Of a DNA stretch of 52,851 nucleotides, positions 6,884 to 14,643 are shown piece by piece. Under the pieces are notes generated by a model. That model was given only the letters and a program-made list of their open reading frames with translations. It was not told the origin of the DNA and did no database searches. The first letter of the stretch is position 1, and each line of letters begins with the position of its first letter. The translations under genes and the position numbers were made by a program. The stretch is from positions 1 through 52,851 of IMG/VR virus record IMGVR_UViG_3300023115_000025; one strand, written 5' to 3'. This stretch comes from a virus.

Positions 6884-8542
6884 CTATTTTACCATACCGG
6901 CAATTTTGTTTGCTCTAGATTTATTTTTATATTTTTCCATTGCCATGTCATAAACTCTTTTTTTGAGTACCGCAACTTTTACTTTTGGATCTAATTCTTT
7001 TACAACATCTGACATTTCTTTTGCATCTTCTTTGTCTGAATTTTCAACCAAATCACTAAATTCGAAGGATTCTTTCTTTGCGCGTAGTTTTGCAAGATCT
7101 GCGCCGTCAACTTTACCGTTTTTGTTAATGTCAATTTTCTTTTGTTTTGCAGACAATTCCTCATCTTTCATATGATACCCTTTGTCATTGCAATGTTCGC
7201 ATCCTTTACCATCACACTCTGGACAAACAACTTTTTCTTCAGAAACACAATGGGAAGCCATTAGTTTTTGAATATCTTTTCCTGATACATAATCTGGTAG
7301 AATTTTTTCCAATGATTTGCGAATATTCATAGTTTTTGAAACATCTTGCTTAAACTTATCTGCAAAAGATTTCATCACAAAGTTTTTCTGCATTCCTTTA
7401 TATACATTATCAATATCGAGTGCGAGGTCTTTCATTTTACCTTCATTAACGAACTCTTCTTCTACTTCTTCGCTTCTATTGTTAAATCTTACCTTGAACA
7501 TTTTTTCTGTTGCTTTAACACCAATATGATTTGCAACAACATCAACAATCTTTTCTCTTGGTTCTGTGTCTAAATCATTTGTGAAATCTACAAGTTTATC
7601 TGACATACCCTGTCTCATCAACTTGACAGCCTTCATAAAATCTTTCTTGTCAATACCACCAGATTTTTTTGAATATTTCTCTAATTCATCGGCAGCACCA
7701 ATCATTTTCATACCGCCCGTAGCTTCGTTCATGAAAGTCCCAAATCTTTTCATCGTTGTTCCCTCTTTTTTTGGTACACAGTTAGGTACTTCTTTACCGT
7801 TTTTCTTTTTCATACCAATCATTTCGTAACCCTTCCAACAGGGATTGTCATCTTCTTCCACCTTTTTATCTTCGTTGTTGCGGGCTCGGCTTTGATTTTT
7901 CGCCGCGAGCTTGTGCTCATATTCTGCCTGCGTCAATTCTACGATTTCTAATGCTTTCTTTGCGAATGCAATTGCTTTGACTGGACCAGTTGCTTTGTTG
8001 CCAGTCTCTTTTGAGTCCCAGAACATATTCCACACTTTACTACGTGCTGCATCATTTTTAGCTTGTTTCATGTATTTGTTTAAAATATCAGCATCTGCCT
8101 TTGAAAGTTTGTAATCTAACTTATCATCATATCTTAGATTACCACCTACTTTGTAATTTGTGTCGCCCTTATATTTCCATCTTTCTTCATCAAGTTCTAC
8201 TTCTTCCTTATACATATTCAGTTCATATTTCTTATTGTCCATGTTGTACACTTGGATTTGAACTGCCTTTTTACCATCTTTATCAAGTAAACGATAAGAG
8301 TTTGTTTTACCAGATGTTGGTTTGCGAGGCCCTGTAGCGACCTTGTCGTCTATTTCTTTAGAATCAATGTCTATTCCATATTTCTTTTTTGCAAATTCAT
8401 ATGCGTGTTTCATCGCACTAGAAAAGTCTTTATGATACAATTGATAACCTGTAGAAGATTTATTCTCTTCTAAAGTTTTTTCCATAATGGATTTTATCAA
8501 ATCTACAACAGCTTTTGGTTGGTTTTGTAAATCGTTTTTCAT
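6884..8542 (-). CDS. Multidomain phage protein with DnaJ-type zinc motif, EF-hand-like loop and possible internal start
   Basis: 552 residues from ATG 8542 (AGGTG site, late promoter just upstream). A longer reading from 8611 would have a poor start and run into the late promoter. In order: an alpha-rich N terminus; NPCWKGYEMIGM...NGKEVPNCVP (about 233-258), a short Cys module known in marine phage structural proteins; MKRFGTFMNEATGG at about 264, resembling a capsid-targeting peptide and preceded by its own GAGGG site; a helical middle; CPECDGKGCEHCNDKG (about 440-455), a DnaJ-like zinc motif; and DINKNGKVDGADL (about 470-482), an EF-hand/dockerin-like calcium loop. Probably a virion or prohead-internal protein. 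The function is not known. Confidence 0.7.
   Translation of the reverse strand: MKNDLQNQPKAVVDLIKSIMEKTLEENKSSTGYQLYHKDFSSAMKHAYEFAKKKYGIDIDSKEIDDKVATGPRKPTSGKTNSYRLLDKDGKKAVQIQVYNMDNKKYELNMYKEEVELDEERWKYKGDTNYKVGGNLRYDDKLDYKLSKADADILNKYMKQAKNDAARSKVWNMFWDSKETGNKATGPVKAIAFAKKALEIVELTQAEYEHKLAAKNQSRARNNEDKKVEEDDNPCWKGYEMIGMKKKNGKEVPNCVPKKEGTTMKRFGTFMNEATGGMKMIGAADELEKYSKKSGGIDKKDFMKAVKLMRQGMSDKLVDFTNDLDTEPREKIVDVVANHIGVKATEKMFKVRFNNRSEEVEEEFVNEGKMKDLALDIDNVYKGMQKNFVMKSFADKFKQDVSKTMNIRKSLEKILPDYVSGKDIQKLMASHCVSEEKVVCPECDGKGCEHCNDKGYHMKDEELSAKQKKIDINKNGKVDGADLAKLRAKKESFEFSDLVENSDKEDAKEMSDVVKELDPKVKVAVLKKRVYDMAMEKYKNKSRANKIAGMVK
7751..7765 (-). promoter_or_regulatory. Internal ribosome binding site and ATG within the 552-residue gene
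   Basis: On the minus strand GAGGG lies 7 nt before an in-frame ATG at 7753, which would start a 289-residue product beginning MKRFGTFMNEATGG. Both the site quality and the new N terminus are unusual for a chance methionine. Confidence 0.35.
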
Positions 8543-8565
8543 ATTACACCTAATGTTTTTTCTAC

Positions 8566-8573
8566 TATTTATA
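8566..8573 (-). promoter_or_regulatory. Late promoter TATAAATA
   Basis: Exact late octamer on the minus strand in the 32-bp gap between the nucleotidyltransferase-fusion gene and the zinc/EF-hand gene, 23 bp before the latter's ATG. It indicates late expression. Confidence 0.7.
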
Positions 8574-8574
8574 A

Positions 8575-10287
8575 TTATGTTTCTTTGTATTTTTTCAACA
8601 ATTCTTTCCAATCCATACCACCATAAGACTTTGCAATTGTAACTGCATAAGACTTTATAGAGCTCTGATCGCCTTTACTTTTTACGATCTTATCCAAATC
8701 TTTAATTGCACTATTCCAATATTTTTCCTTGGGTGTTAGTAGTTTTTCAGAAACCTTCATATGTGGTGTATCTTTCATATAAGTATCTCTGAGTTTTTTA
8801 GACCCCCATTCACCAGCCCCCGCCTTTGAAACAAATGGTTGATTTTCAGCACCACTAATTGATTCTGTTTGCATTTGACTTAACTGACTCCAGCTTAGTT
8901 TTGCAGCTTCCTTATCTCCAATTTTCATTGCGACTTTTTTTCTTATTGCCATTTTTTGTTTTAGTGACAAATCCATTGGTTCAGTTTTCTTTTTAACAAC
9001 AGTTACTTTCTTTGGATTTGACCTTTTTTGCAACCAAAATTCATCTATCTCTTCCGTAGAATATCCCAATTTCTTTTTCAACATATTCATTGCAGTTGCC
9101 ATTTTTACTGACTTCCACTCATCACCATATCTTTTCTTAAAATCTGCATCGGGTAAATCCTGTGCAATTTTTTCTAACTCTTTTTCTCTGTCTGGATTCA
9201 TTTTAAAATCTTCGTATTTTAATTCTTTACTTGATGTAGAGAAGTTTTTCTTACGCATGATTGTTTTATGTACAACTTCAAACTCACCATTCTTATAGTT
9301 GATAACTACAGGCAGATTTAAGTTAGTTGACATGTCTTTGAGAACTGCTTCGATATCGGGGTTCGCTTTAATTTGAGAACCCTTCTTCTGTTGAACTTTT
9401 TTAAAAAACTTTTGAAGTTCTGCGACTTTAATTTCTGGATCATTTCTTTTATCATTCATTCTATCAGCAAAATGTCTTGTAAATGTAATATCAATATCAT
9501 ATTTTGCAAGCATTCTATCTGCAAATTTTTCCAAATCGTCTATTTGTTTTTGAGATACATCCTCTCCATACATTTTATGATTTAAATCAGTTTTTCTTTC
9601 CATTAAAAACTCAAACAAATCAGCATCATCGATATCTTCCAACAATTCAACCATAGGATCTGTGATAAATTCTTCGTAACTTGGCGACAAGAATATAGAT
9701 AGTTCTTCACTTATTCCCATCGCATCTTTGAGTGCATCGAATATTTTCTTTCCTGTTGTTTTTTCAAATTTTGGCGGCAATCCTTTTTTAAAACTTTCAT
9801 AATCATTTGCAGCGGCCGCAGCTCTCATTTTAGAGGCAGACATTCCGGTAACGCCTTCTGCATCTGGGTCTCTTTCACCGGCAGAATGTATTTCAATGCC
9901 ACCTTTAAAATCATAGAGCCCATGTTTGCCTTCAACACCATTATATTTGTTTAATAGCGTTTTAAATTCTGTAACTCTATCTCCACCTACTACCATTGCG
10001 CATTCTTTATATCCCATTTCATATAAAAGAGTTGCAACATTGATTGCAGTCTTTGCTTTATTATTTTGAATAATATTTTTTGCATAGTTTGGAAACATTT
10101 TTTTCATGAATCTAATTTTAGTTTTTATATCTAACGGATCTTTTTTAGGATTTTGAGAGTGACTTGGAAAGACCATAAAATCCGCATTCTCTTTTTTAGC
10201 GACTGCGGCAACTTTTTCGATTAATTTTTCGTGTCCTGTTGTTGGTGGGTTAAATCTACCAAACGTAAATACTATTTTATCCTTCAT
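8575..10287 (-). CDS. Cytidylyltransferase-like domain fused to a phage-specific C-terminal region
   Basis: 570 residues. The N-terminal 165 or so carry the HIGH-superfamily nucleotidylyltransferase signature: GRFNPPTTGHEKL (residues 10-22), a VVGGDR strand, and GMSASKMR as the second conserved motif (compare ISSTxxR). Such domains transfer NMP to phosphorylated substrates (NMN, FMN, phosphopantetheine, glycerol-phosphate). The substrate is not predictable here. A middle region (about 255-345) with FTRHFADRMNDKRN and VVINYKNGEFEVVHKTIMRK is a conserved block in marine phage proteins, and the C terminus is Lys-rich with SLKQKMAIRKKVAMKIGDKE. It overlaps the preceding gene by 11 bp. Confidence 0.7.
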   Translation of the reverse strand: MKDKIVFTFGRFNPPTTGHEKLIEKVAAVAKKENADFMVFPSHSQNPKKDPLDIKTKIRFMKKMFPNYAKNIIQNNKAKTAINVATLLYEMGYKECAMVVGGDRVTEFKTLLNKYNGVEGKHGLYDFKGGIEIHSAGERDPDAEGVTGMSASKMRAAAAANDYESFKKGLPPKFEKTTGKKIFDALKDAMGISEELSIFLSPSYEEFITDPMVELLEDIDDADLFEFLMERKTDLNHKMYGEDVSQKQIDDLEKFADRMLAKYDIDITFTRHFADRMNDKRNDPEIKVAELQKFFKKVQQKKGSQIKANPDIEAVLKDMSTNLNLPVVINYKNGEFEVVHKTIMRKKNFSTSSKELKYEDFKMNPDREKELEKIAQDLPDADFKKRYGDEWKSVKMATAMNMLKKKLGYSTEEIDEFWLQKRSNPKKVTVVKKKTEPMDLSLKQKMAIRKKVAMKIGDKEAAKLSWSQLSQMQTESISGAENQPFVSKAGAGEWGSKKLRDTYMKDTPHMKVSEKLLTPKEKYWNSAIKDLDKIVKSKGDQSSIKSYAVTIAKSYGGMDWKELLKKYKET

Positions 10288-10696
10288 TGGATCCTCTCGT
10301 TATTTCTAGAACCTTATCCATCTGGGCCCTAATAATAGGTTCTCTGTTCGGCCAAAAAATATACTCTTTATCTTTGTTCTTTAACAAATTGTGCAACAGT
10401 GGCATAATGAGTCTTTCCAGTTTTATAACTTTATCTTCGGTTTGTTCTTTAGAGATGTCAAAATCATTAACCTTATCCTCGTAAAGTTGTTTCGCACCGA
10501 TTAACTCTGACATAACATCTCTTTGCATTTCTATTAATTCAGACAACTTAGCGTCCAAAGATTTAATCTCGGCACTAGTGCCTTCTACAACTCTAGTAAC
10601 TTGTTCTGTATCGGCCCCACTTAGTCTGCCGAGTTCTTCTTCGTCTACGGCAGTGAATCCGAAATCTACATCTTCGTACTTATAATCGTTAGTCAT
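10277..10696 (-). CDS. Conserved coiled-coil hypothetical protein
   Basis: 139 residues from ATG 10696, chosen because GAGGGAACT directly precedes it; an upstream GTG at 10729 lacks a site. It opens with Tyr/Asp-rich YKYEDVDFGFTAVDEEEL, a pattern I associate with small marine-phage proteins. A long amphipathic helix follows (about 40-110, AEIKSLDAKLSELIEMQRD), probably a coiled coil. The C terminus (EYIFWPNREPIIRAQMDKVL) is better conserved in composition. Function unknown. The start of the nucleotidyltransferase gene overlaps its 3' end. Confidence 0.65.
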   Translation of the reverse strand: MTNDYKYEDVDFGFTAVDEEELGRLSGADTEQVTRVVEGTSAEIKSLDAKLSELIEMQRDVMSELIGAKQLYEDKVNDFDISKEQTEDKVIKLERLIMPLLHNLLKNKDKEYIFWPNREPIIRAQMDKVLEITRGSNEG

Positions 10697-10748
10697 AGTT
10701 CCCTCTTTCTTTCCATTCCAAAATGCCACGTTATCATCCTTTCAATTA

Positions 10749-11081
10749 TCAATCCTCGACTTTACTACCGGCTCTCCATTGATAGCATGACCAATATCTA
10801 GCCTTCCATTTGGGGCCAGGATCGTCACAGTTATGTCTGGCACGGAATGAGGCTCTACGATCTGGGTCGTCTCGCTTAATTTCCATATTTGGATCGCCGA
10901 AACCAACTTTAACAATATTACCTTTATCATTTTTTACATAGACATAGAATTTTTTCTTGCCATCATTTGCTCTTTGTGGTTTGTTTAGAGTTACAGATTT
11001 GCCTTGATATTCTGCCTCTACCAATTCCAATTTTTCTCCACAACCGCAATCTTCGTTATAATAATCTCTAAACGTATACAT
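10749..11081 (-). CDS. DUF5872-like small protein with capsid-targeting-like N terminus
   Basis: 110 residues. The start at ATG 11081 shares a base with the preceding stop (TGATG). The N terminus MYTFRDYYNEDCGCGEKLEL fits the M-x-(S/T)-F-x-x-(Y/F)-x-x-E pattern of T4 capsid-targeting peptides. The body carries the block YVKNDKGNIVKVGFGDPNME, then RRASFRARHNCDDPGPKWKA and RYWSCYQW, a compact Cys/His/Arg domain recurring in marine phages as a free protein or fused to head proteins. It may be a virion-internal, nucleic-acid-associated domain. No enzymatic role is claimed. Confidence 0.65.
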   Translation of the reverse strand: MYTFRDYYNEDCGCGEKLELVEAEYQGKSVTLNKPQRANDGKKKFYVYVKNDKGNIVKVGFGDPNMEIKRDDPDRRASFRARHNCDDPGPKWKARYWSCYQWRAGSKVED

Positions 11082-11383
11082 CAATCTTCCTCTTCGTCTT
11101 CGGAATACATCATGTAATCGAATACAGTATTCATGTAGTCGTTACACTTTGTAACTTTTGATTGCAACCATGCATCATATTCCACTTCATCAAATTCTTC
11201 CAAATCTTCTCTAATCACTTCAATAACCTGTTCGGCTTTATCTGCGATAGATTTCAATTCAGTTAGCATCATGTTTGCTTCACTATCTTCTTTTATGAAT
11301 TTAACATCAGTAGAAATTTCTTCATTAGTTCTATTATGTAGATTTTCTACCATGTTTTTCCAAGTGTCAACGTAGTTTTTCAT
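11081..11383 (-). CDS. Acidic helical hypothetical protein
   Basis: 100 residues, strongly acidic at the C terminus (YMMYSEDEEED). Mostly predicted helix: MKNYVDTWKNMVENLHNRTN, then LTELKSIADKAEQVIEVIRE. The start overlaps the SNase gene stop by 4 bp (ATGA), and its stop overlaps the next start, so it lies in a tightly coupled operon. No recognisable domain. Confidence 0.6.
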   Translation of the reverse strand: MKNYVDTWKNMVENLHNRTNEEISTDVKFIKEDSEANMMLTELKSIADKAEQVIEVIREDLEEFDEVEYDAWLQSKVTKCNDYMNTVFDYMMYSEDEEED

Positions 11384-11736
11384 CTCTTACCTCCAAAGTA
11401 TTCTACTGCGTGTCCAGACTCAACCAACATCTTGTTCAAAGATATTTCATCATCAATCATTATTTCTCCAAGAATTCTTCCGTACTTACCAGTTTCGTTA
11501 TCCTTTTTCGTGCGGATGTAAATTTCTTTACCGACTGGTGCTTGACTTTTTGCAAATTCTTTTGCCGCAAGTCCAAGTTCCTTTTCCTTCAAATCTTTTG
11601 TTCTCGACTCTGGAGTATTGATACCGTATAAACGAACTCTTTGCCGGCGCATCCAAACGCCAAATCCAAGATCAATGTCAACATCAACGGTATCCCCGTC
11701 GACCCATCTTAGTACAGTTGCTCTATATTCATACAT
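11380..11736 (-). CDS. Staphylococcal nuclease-like (SNase/TNase) protein
   Basis: 118 residues, a minimal SNase OB-fold. VLRWVDGDTVDVDIDLGFG is the first calcium-binding segment. RLYGINTPESR contains the catalytic Arg and the metal-binding Asn/Thr-Pro-Glu region. LGLAAKEFAKSQ supplies the Glu-region helix, and GKYGRILGEI the second catalytic Arg. No signal peptide is visible, so it would act in the cell or in the virion. It could degrade host nucleic acid or trim DNA ends. It is embedded in the cluster with the ligase-like gene, with a 1-bp gap upstream. Confidence 0.85.
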   Translation of the reverse strand: MYEYRATVLRWVDGDTVDVDIDLGFGVWMRRQRVRLYGINTPESRTKDLKEKELGLAAKEFAKSQAPVGKEIYIRTKKDNETGKYGRILGEIMIDDEISLNKMLVESGHAVEYFGGKR

Positions 11737-11737
11737 A

Positions 11738-12994
11738 TCATTTATCCCAATTTTTTGCAGCAGTAAAGTTGTTGTAACTGAATTCCAATCTATCTACTAA
11801 TTTGACAGCCGTTTTTCCATCAGTATCGATTGCAACATACCCTTCTACATTAGTAACTTTATATCCATTATCTGTTCTTATAAACACTTTTGCTAATTGT
11901 TGAATTTTATTTAATTTATTTACAATGAGACTTTTTGCCTCTACAATATATCCCATAAACTCAATTACAGAATATACAGTTTTATTCATTGATAGTAACT
12001 CTTTTACTATTGAATCTCTTAATTCTTCTTTTTCAGCTCTTGCTTTTTCTGTTTTTAATTTTATAATTACCTTTTCATCAAAATATCTTTTCACATACAT
12101 CGCATAATCTAATTTTTTTACTTTATCTAAAGAAAATTTTTCTCCGTTTTTTATGAAACTATTTAGGTAAGTTTTAAATGACGCTCCAGAAAGACCACCT
12201 TTCATTACTTCAGTCTGCATCTTTTGAAACTTTGACAGTTCATCAGATTTAATTTTTCTAAAACTAGAACCAGCTTTAGATAATTCTTTGGTAACAAGAT
12301 CGGTTTCGGATTTTGTCATTTTTGCATTACCAGACACATCCTTATACGTTGCATCGTCCATCCAAACAGTTGATGGTTTTCTTAATCCACTAATGTTAAC
12401 TCCGAATGATGCACTCATCATTTGTAGATCACTACCAGTATATGTGGTGTGCCAAACAACACCAACTTTTGCGGAATTTATTTTCTTTCCTAAGTCTGTA
12501 TTAGTAGGTACTGCATAGACAAGTGTGTTTGGTTGGAATGTATAATAACTTTCACCATCAATAGTTTTAGTTGATACATCATCTGTAAACATCAAATCAC
12601 CTTGCAACACACCCTTAATTCCAAGTTTTTTAAATTCAGTAAACGCAATAGTAAATTTTGATTTTAAAGTATCACTTAGTTTTTGATCATCTGAAATTTC
12701 TTCAATACTTTTATAAAGCAATGGAGTTGCATTAAATACAGATTTTTTTGCAACAAAAAACTTACCATCACTAGGATCTTCTCCAGCAAAAATGGCAGGA
12801 GCTCCATCCCATTTTACAGTCATATTTACAGACTTAGTTGCACTACCAGCTAACATATTTCTTAGCGAACGCAAAAAGTTAATAGAGGCACGCCCACCAG
12901 AAATTCCATAGTTGACTATTTCATCTTCTATGTGTTCTAGATGAAGGTTTTTCCCACCTTTATCTTCTGTTAAATACGATCCAAAAGTCTGCAT
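11738..12994 (-). CDS. DUF6267-like protein with nucleic-acid-ligase/nucleotidyltransferase motifs
   Basis: 418 residues. VKWDGAPAIFAG (K61-x-D-G) matches motif I of the covalent nucleotidyltransferase/ligase superfamily, where Lys takes the AMP. FFVAKKSVFN, GVLQGDLMF (about 129-136), VGVVWHTTY (about 177) and EGYVAI near the C terminus followed by AVKLVDR occupy positions expected for motifs Ia, III, IIIa, IV and V. I recall this family as DUF6267 in marine phages, without an assigned reaction. It opens MQTFGSYLTEDKGG, a capsid-targeting-like peptide with a potential gp21 cleavage after LTE. Activity, and whether the substrate is DNA or RNA, is inference. Confidence 0.65.
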   Translation of the reverse strand: MQTFGSYLTEDKGGKNLHLEHIEDEIVNYGISGGRASINFLRSLRNMLAGSATKSVNMTVKWDGAPAIFAGEDPSDGKFFVAKKSVFNATPLLYKSIEEISDDQKLSDTLKSKFTIAFTEFKKLGIKGVLQGDLMFTDDVSTKTIDGESYYTFQPNTLVYAVPTNTDLGKKINSAKVGVVWHTTYTGSDLQMMSASFGVNISGLRKPSTVWMDDATYKDVSGNAKMTKSETDLVTKELSKAGSSFRKIKSDELSKFQKMQTEVMKGGLSGASFKTYLNSFIKNGEKFSLDKVKKLDYAMYVKRYFDEKVIIKLKTEKARAEKEELRDSIVKELLSMNKTVYSVIEFMGYIVEAKSLIVNKLNKIQQLAKVFIRTDNGYKVTNVEGYVAIDTDGKTAVKLVDRLEFSYNNFTAAKNWDK

Positions 12995-13005
12995 TACTTT
13001 ACCTT

Positions 13006-13299
13006 TTACTTCATTAGTCCTTTAATCATTTTTAGTGCCTTTTCTGCGTCTGGATGTTTTGGATTAATACTTACTTCATCTCCATTCACAAAATCTGAAA
13101 TATTTGCAGATTTACCTAACGCTTTAATTGCTTTATGAAGTGGATCTTTTGGATCAAACCTTGTTTCAAATCCAGGCTTGCCTCTTAATTCTACCCACTT
13201 GTTATCGCCTTTATTCCACATTTTTAAAACATCCATGTTTTTACCACGAATTAATTTAAACTTTATTCCTTCTTTTATAAACTGACTAAAGCTTTTCAT
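13006..13299 (-). CDS. Small protein with capsid-targeting-like N terminus
   Basis: 97 residues, basic. It begins MKSFSQFIKEGIKFKLIRGK, very close to the T4 internal-protein leader MKTYQEFIAE, with a plausible cleavage after IKE. The remainder (WNKGDNKWVELRGKPGFETR, then NPKHPDAEKALKMIKGLMK) is a small alpha/beta domain I do not recognise. Adjacent to the ligase-like gene. A virion-internal role is inferred from the leader only. Confidence 0.55.
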   Translation of the reverse strand: MKSFSQFIKEGIKFKLIRGKNMDVLKMWNKGDNKWVELRGKPGFETRFDPKDPLHKAIKALGKSANISDFVNGDEVSINPKHPDAEKALKMIKGLMK

Positions 13300-14592
13300 T
13301 TACTCTACCTTTGCATATACGCCACTAAGAGATGATTGTGAAGAGGCATAAGAAATAATTTCTGTCGTTACATCATTTGGATTTTTATAAGAGTTTATAA
13401 CACTACAAATTTCCGCACCCAAATATTTACTGTAAAACCATTGTACTCCAGAATCTACTGTTTTTTTACTTACTTCAGAAACAAATTTTTCATAATCCAT
13501 ACGCTCGTTCGTCAATTCATTAAAGTATTTATATAGTTTTTCTAAGTGTTTTTTGTCCACTTTTACTGTGTTTGGTGTCGTGCAGGTTTCCCCTGTAACT
13601 CTTTTCAATATATTTTGTAAAACTCCGCCACCAACTTTACCTTGGTTTGCAAATTGTCCTTTTATTTCGCCCTGCCATGATGATGGAACGGGACCAAAAG
13701 TTCTCATTTGTATTTTACCACCTTCATATTCAATGTACCAATCTTTGGAGCTAAAAAATGTTTTTCCAAATGTATATCCTTTATATGCATAAGTCTTTTT
13801 AACGGCCCCTGTTAAATTTTTAACGGAATACCTACCAGTTGCACCCACAACTTTTTTTAGTGACACACCCATTATTCTTTTTTCATTAAACATTTTTTCA
13901 ATATAATCATTCAACTGAACATAATTTTTAAATTGTGTCCAATCTGGAGACAATCCATTTTCAACAATCCATATGTCGGCAGGACTCCATTTATTGATGT
14001 TTGAGAATACATTTTCTTTTTTATTGATAACTTTCCATTGCGTTTCTAATGCTGTTACCCACGAACTTCCTCTATGATATGTGTAGTTTTTTGTTGGGTT
14101 TATTTTACCTTTAAGTAACTTTGCTCCAGTAATAGAAGATTTAACCCAATCTTCTGACAATTCTTTTCTGATTTCTTCCAGTTTTACATCACACGCACAA
14201 TTAGAAAATCCATCTGACAAATCTTGTGCGGTAAAATCTGTTGATTTATAATCCCTATGTGCTGCAAGGTAGAGGCATTGAGCAGACTCACCAATTGCAG
14301 TTGCTCTTGCGCCAGCTCCCGATCCACCACCTAATGGTTTTACAACCACTCTATATAATTCGTCAAAGTAACTAAACTCTATAACTGGTATAGAGCTCGA
14401 TTCACTTTGAATCATTTTTTCTTCGAAACTGATACTTTGAGATTTTAAAGACTTTATTATTTGGTCGTATGTAGAAGTTCTTTTATTAGAAGGGACTCTA
14501 AGATGATACTTTTTTATTGTCTTAGTACTCTTGTCTAAGACAGAATTGTGATTTTGAATTTTGGACAGTTTAAGTACCAATTCTTTAGACAT
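13300..14592 (-). CDS. Large conserved hypothetical protein
   Basis: 430 residues with no domain I can name. Notable blocks: VVVKPLGGGSGAGARATAIG then ESAQCLYLAAHRDY (about 107-140), WSPADIWIVENGL (about 213), and SSWQGEIKGQFANQGKVGGG (about 307). The VKP...GGSGAGAxAT and WxPADIW combinations recall nuclease-like or replication-associated families, but catalytic residues cannot be assigned. First gene of the 14.6-6.4 kb block, preceded by a late-like octamer and an ACAGGA ribosome site. The ends abut the 97-residue gene. Confidence 0.6.
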   Translation of the reverse strand: MSKELVLKLSKIQNHNSVLDKSTKTIKKYHLRVPSNKRTSTYDQIIKSLKSQSISFEEKMIQSESSSIPVIEFSYFDELYRVVVKPLGGGSGAGARATAIGESAQCLYLAAHRDYKSTDFTAQDLSDGFSNCACDVKLEEIRKELSEDWVKSSITGAKLLKGKINPTKNYTYHRGSSWVTALETQWKVINKKENVFSNINKWSPADIWIVENGLSPDWTQFKNYVQLNDYIEKMFNEKRIMGVSLKKVVGATGRYSVKNLTGAVKKTYAYKGYTFGKTFFSSKDWYIEYEGGKIQMRTFGPVPSSWQGEIKGQFANQGKVGGGVLQNILKRVTGETCTTPNTVKVDKKHLEKLYKYFNELTNERMDYEKFVSEVSKKTVDSGVQWFYSKYLGAEICSVINSYKNPNDVTTEIISYASSQSSLSGVYAKVE

Positions 14593-14617
14593 AGTTTTTT
14601 CCTGTAGATAGTTACAC

Positions 14618-14625
14618 TATTTATT
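14618..14625 (-). promoter_or_regulatory. Candidate late promoter (AATAAATA)
   Basis: A one-mismatch late octamer followed by GTGTAAC in the 51-bp gap after gp41 and 26 bp upstream of the 430-residue gene. If real, it would place the internal-protein cluster in the late class. Confidence 0.4.
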
Positions 14626-14643
14626 ATTTTAGGAAAAACAACA

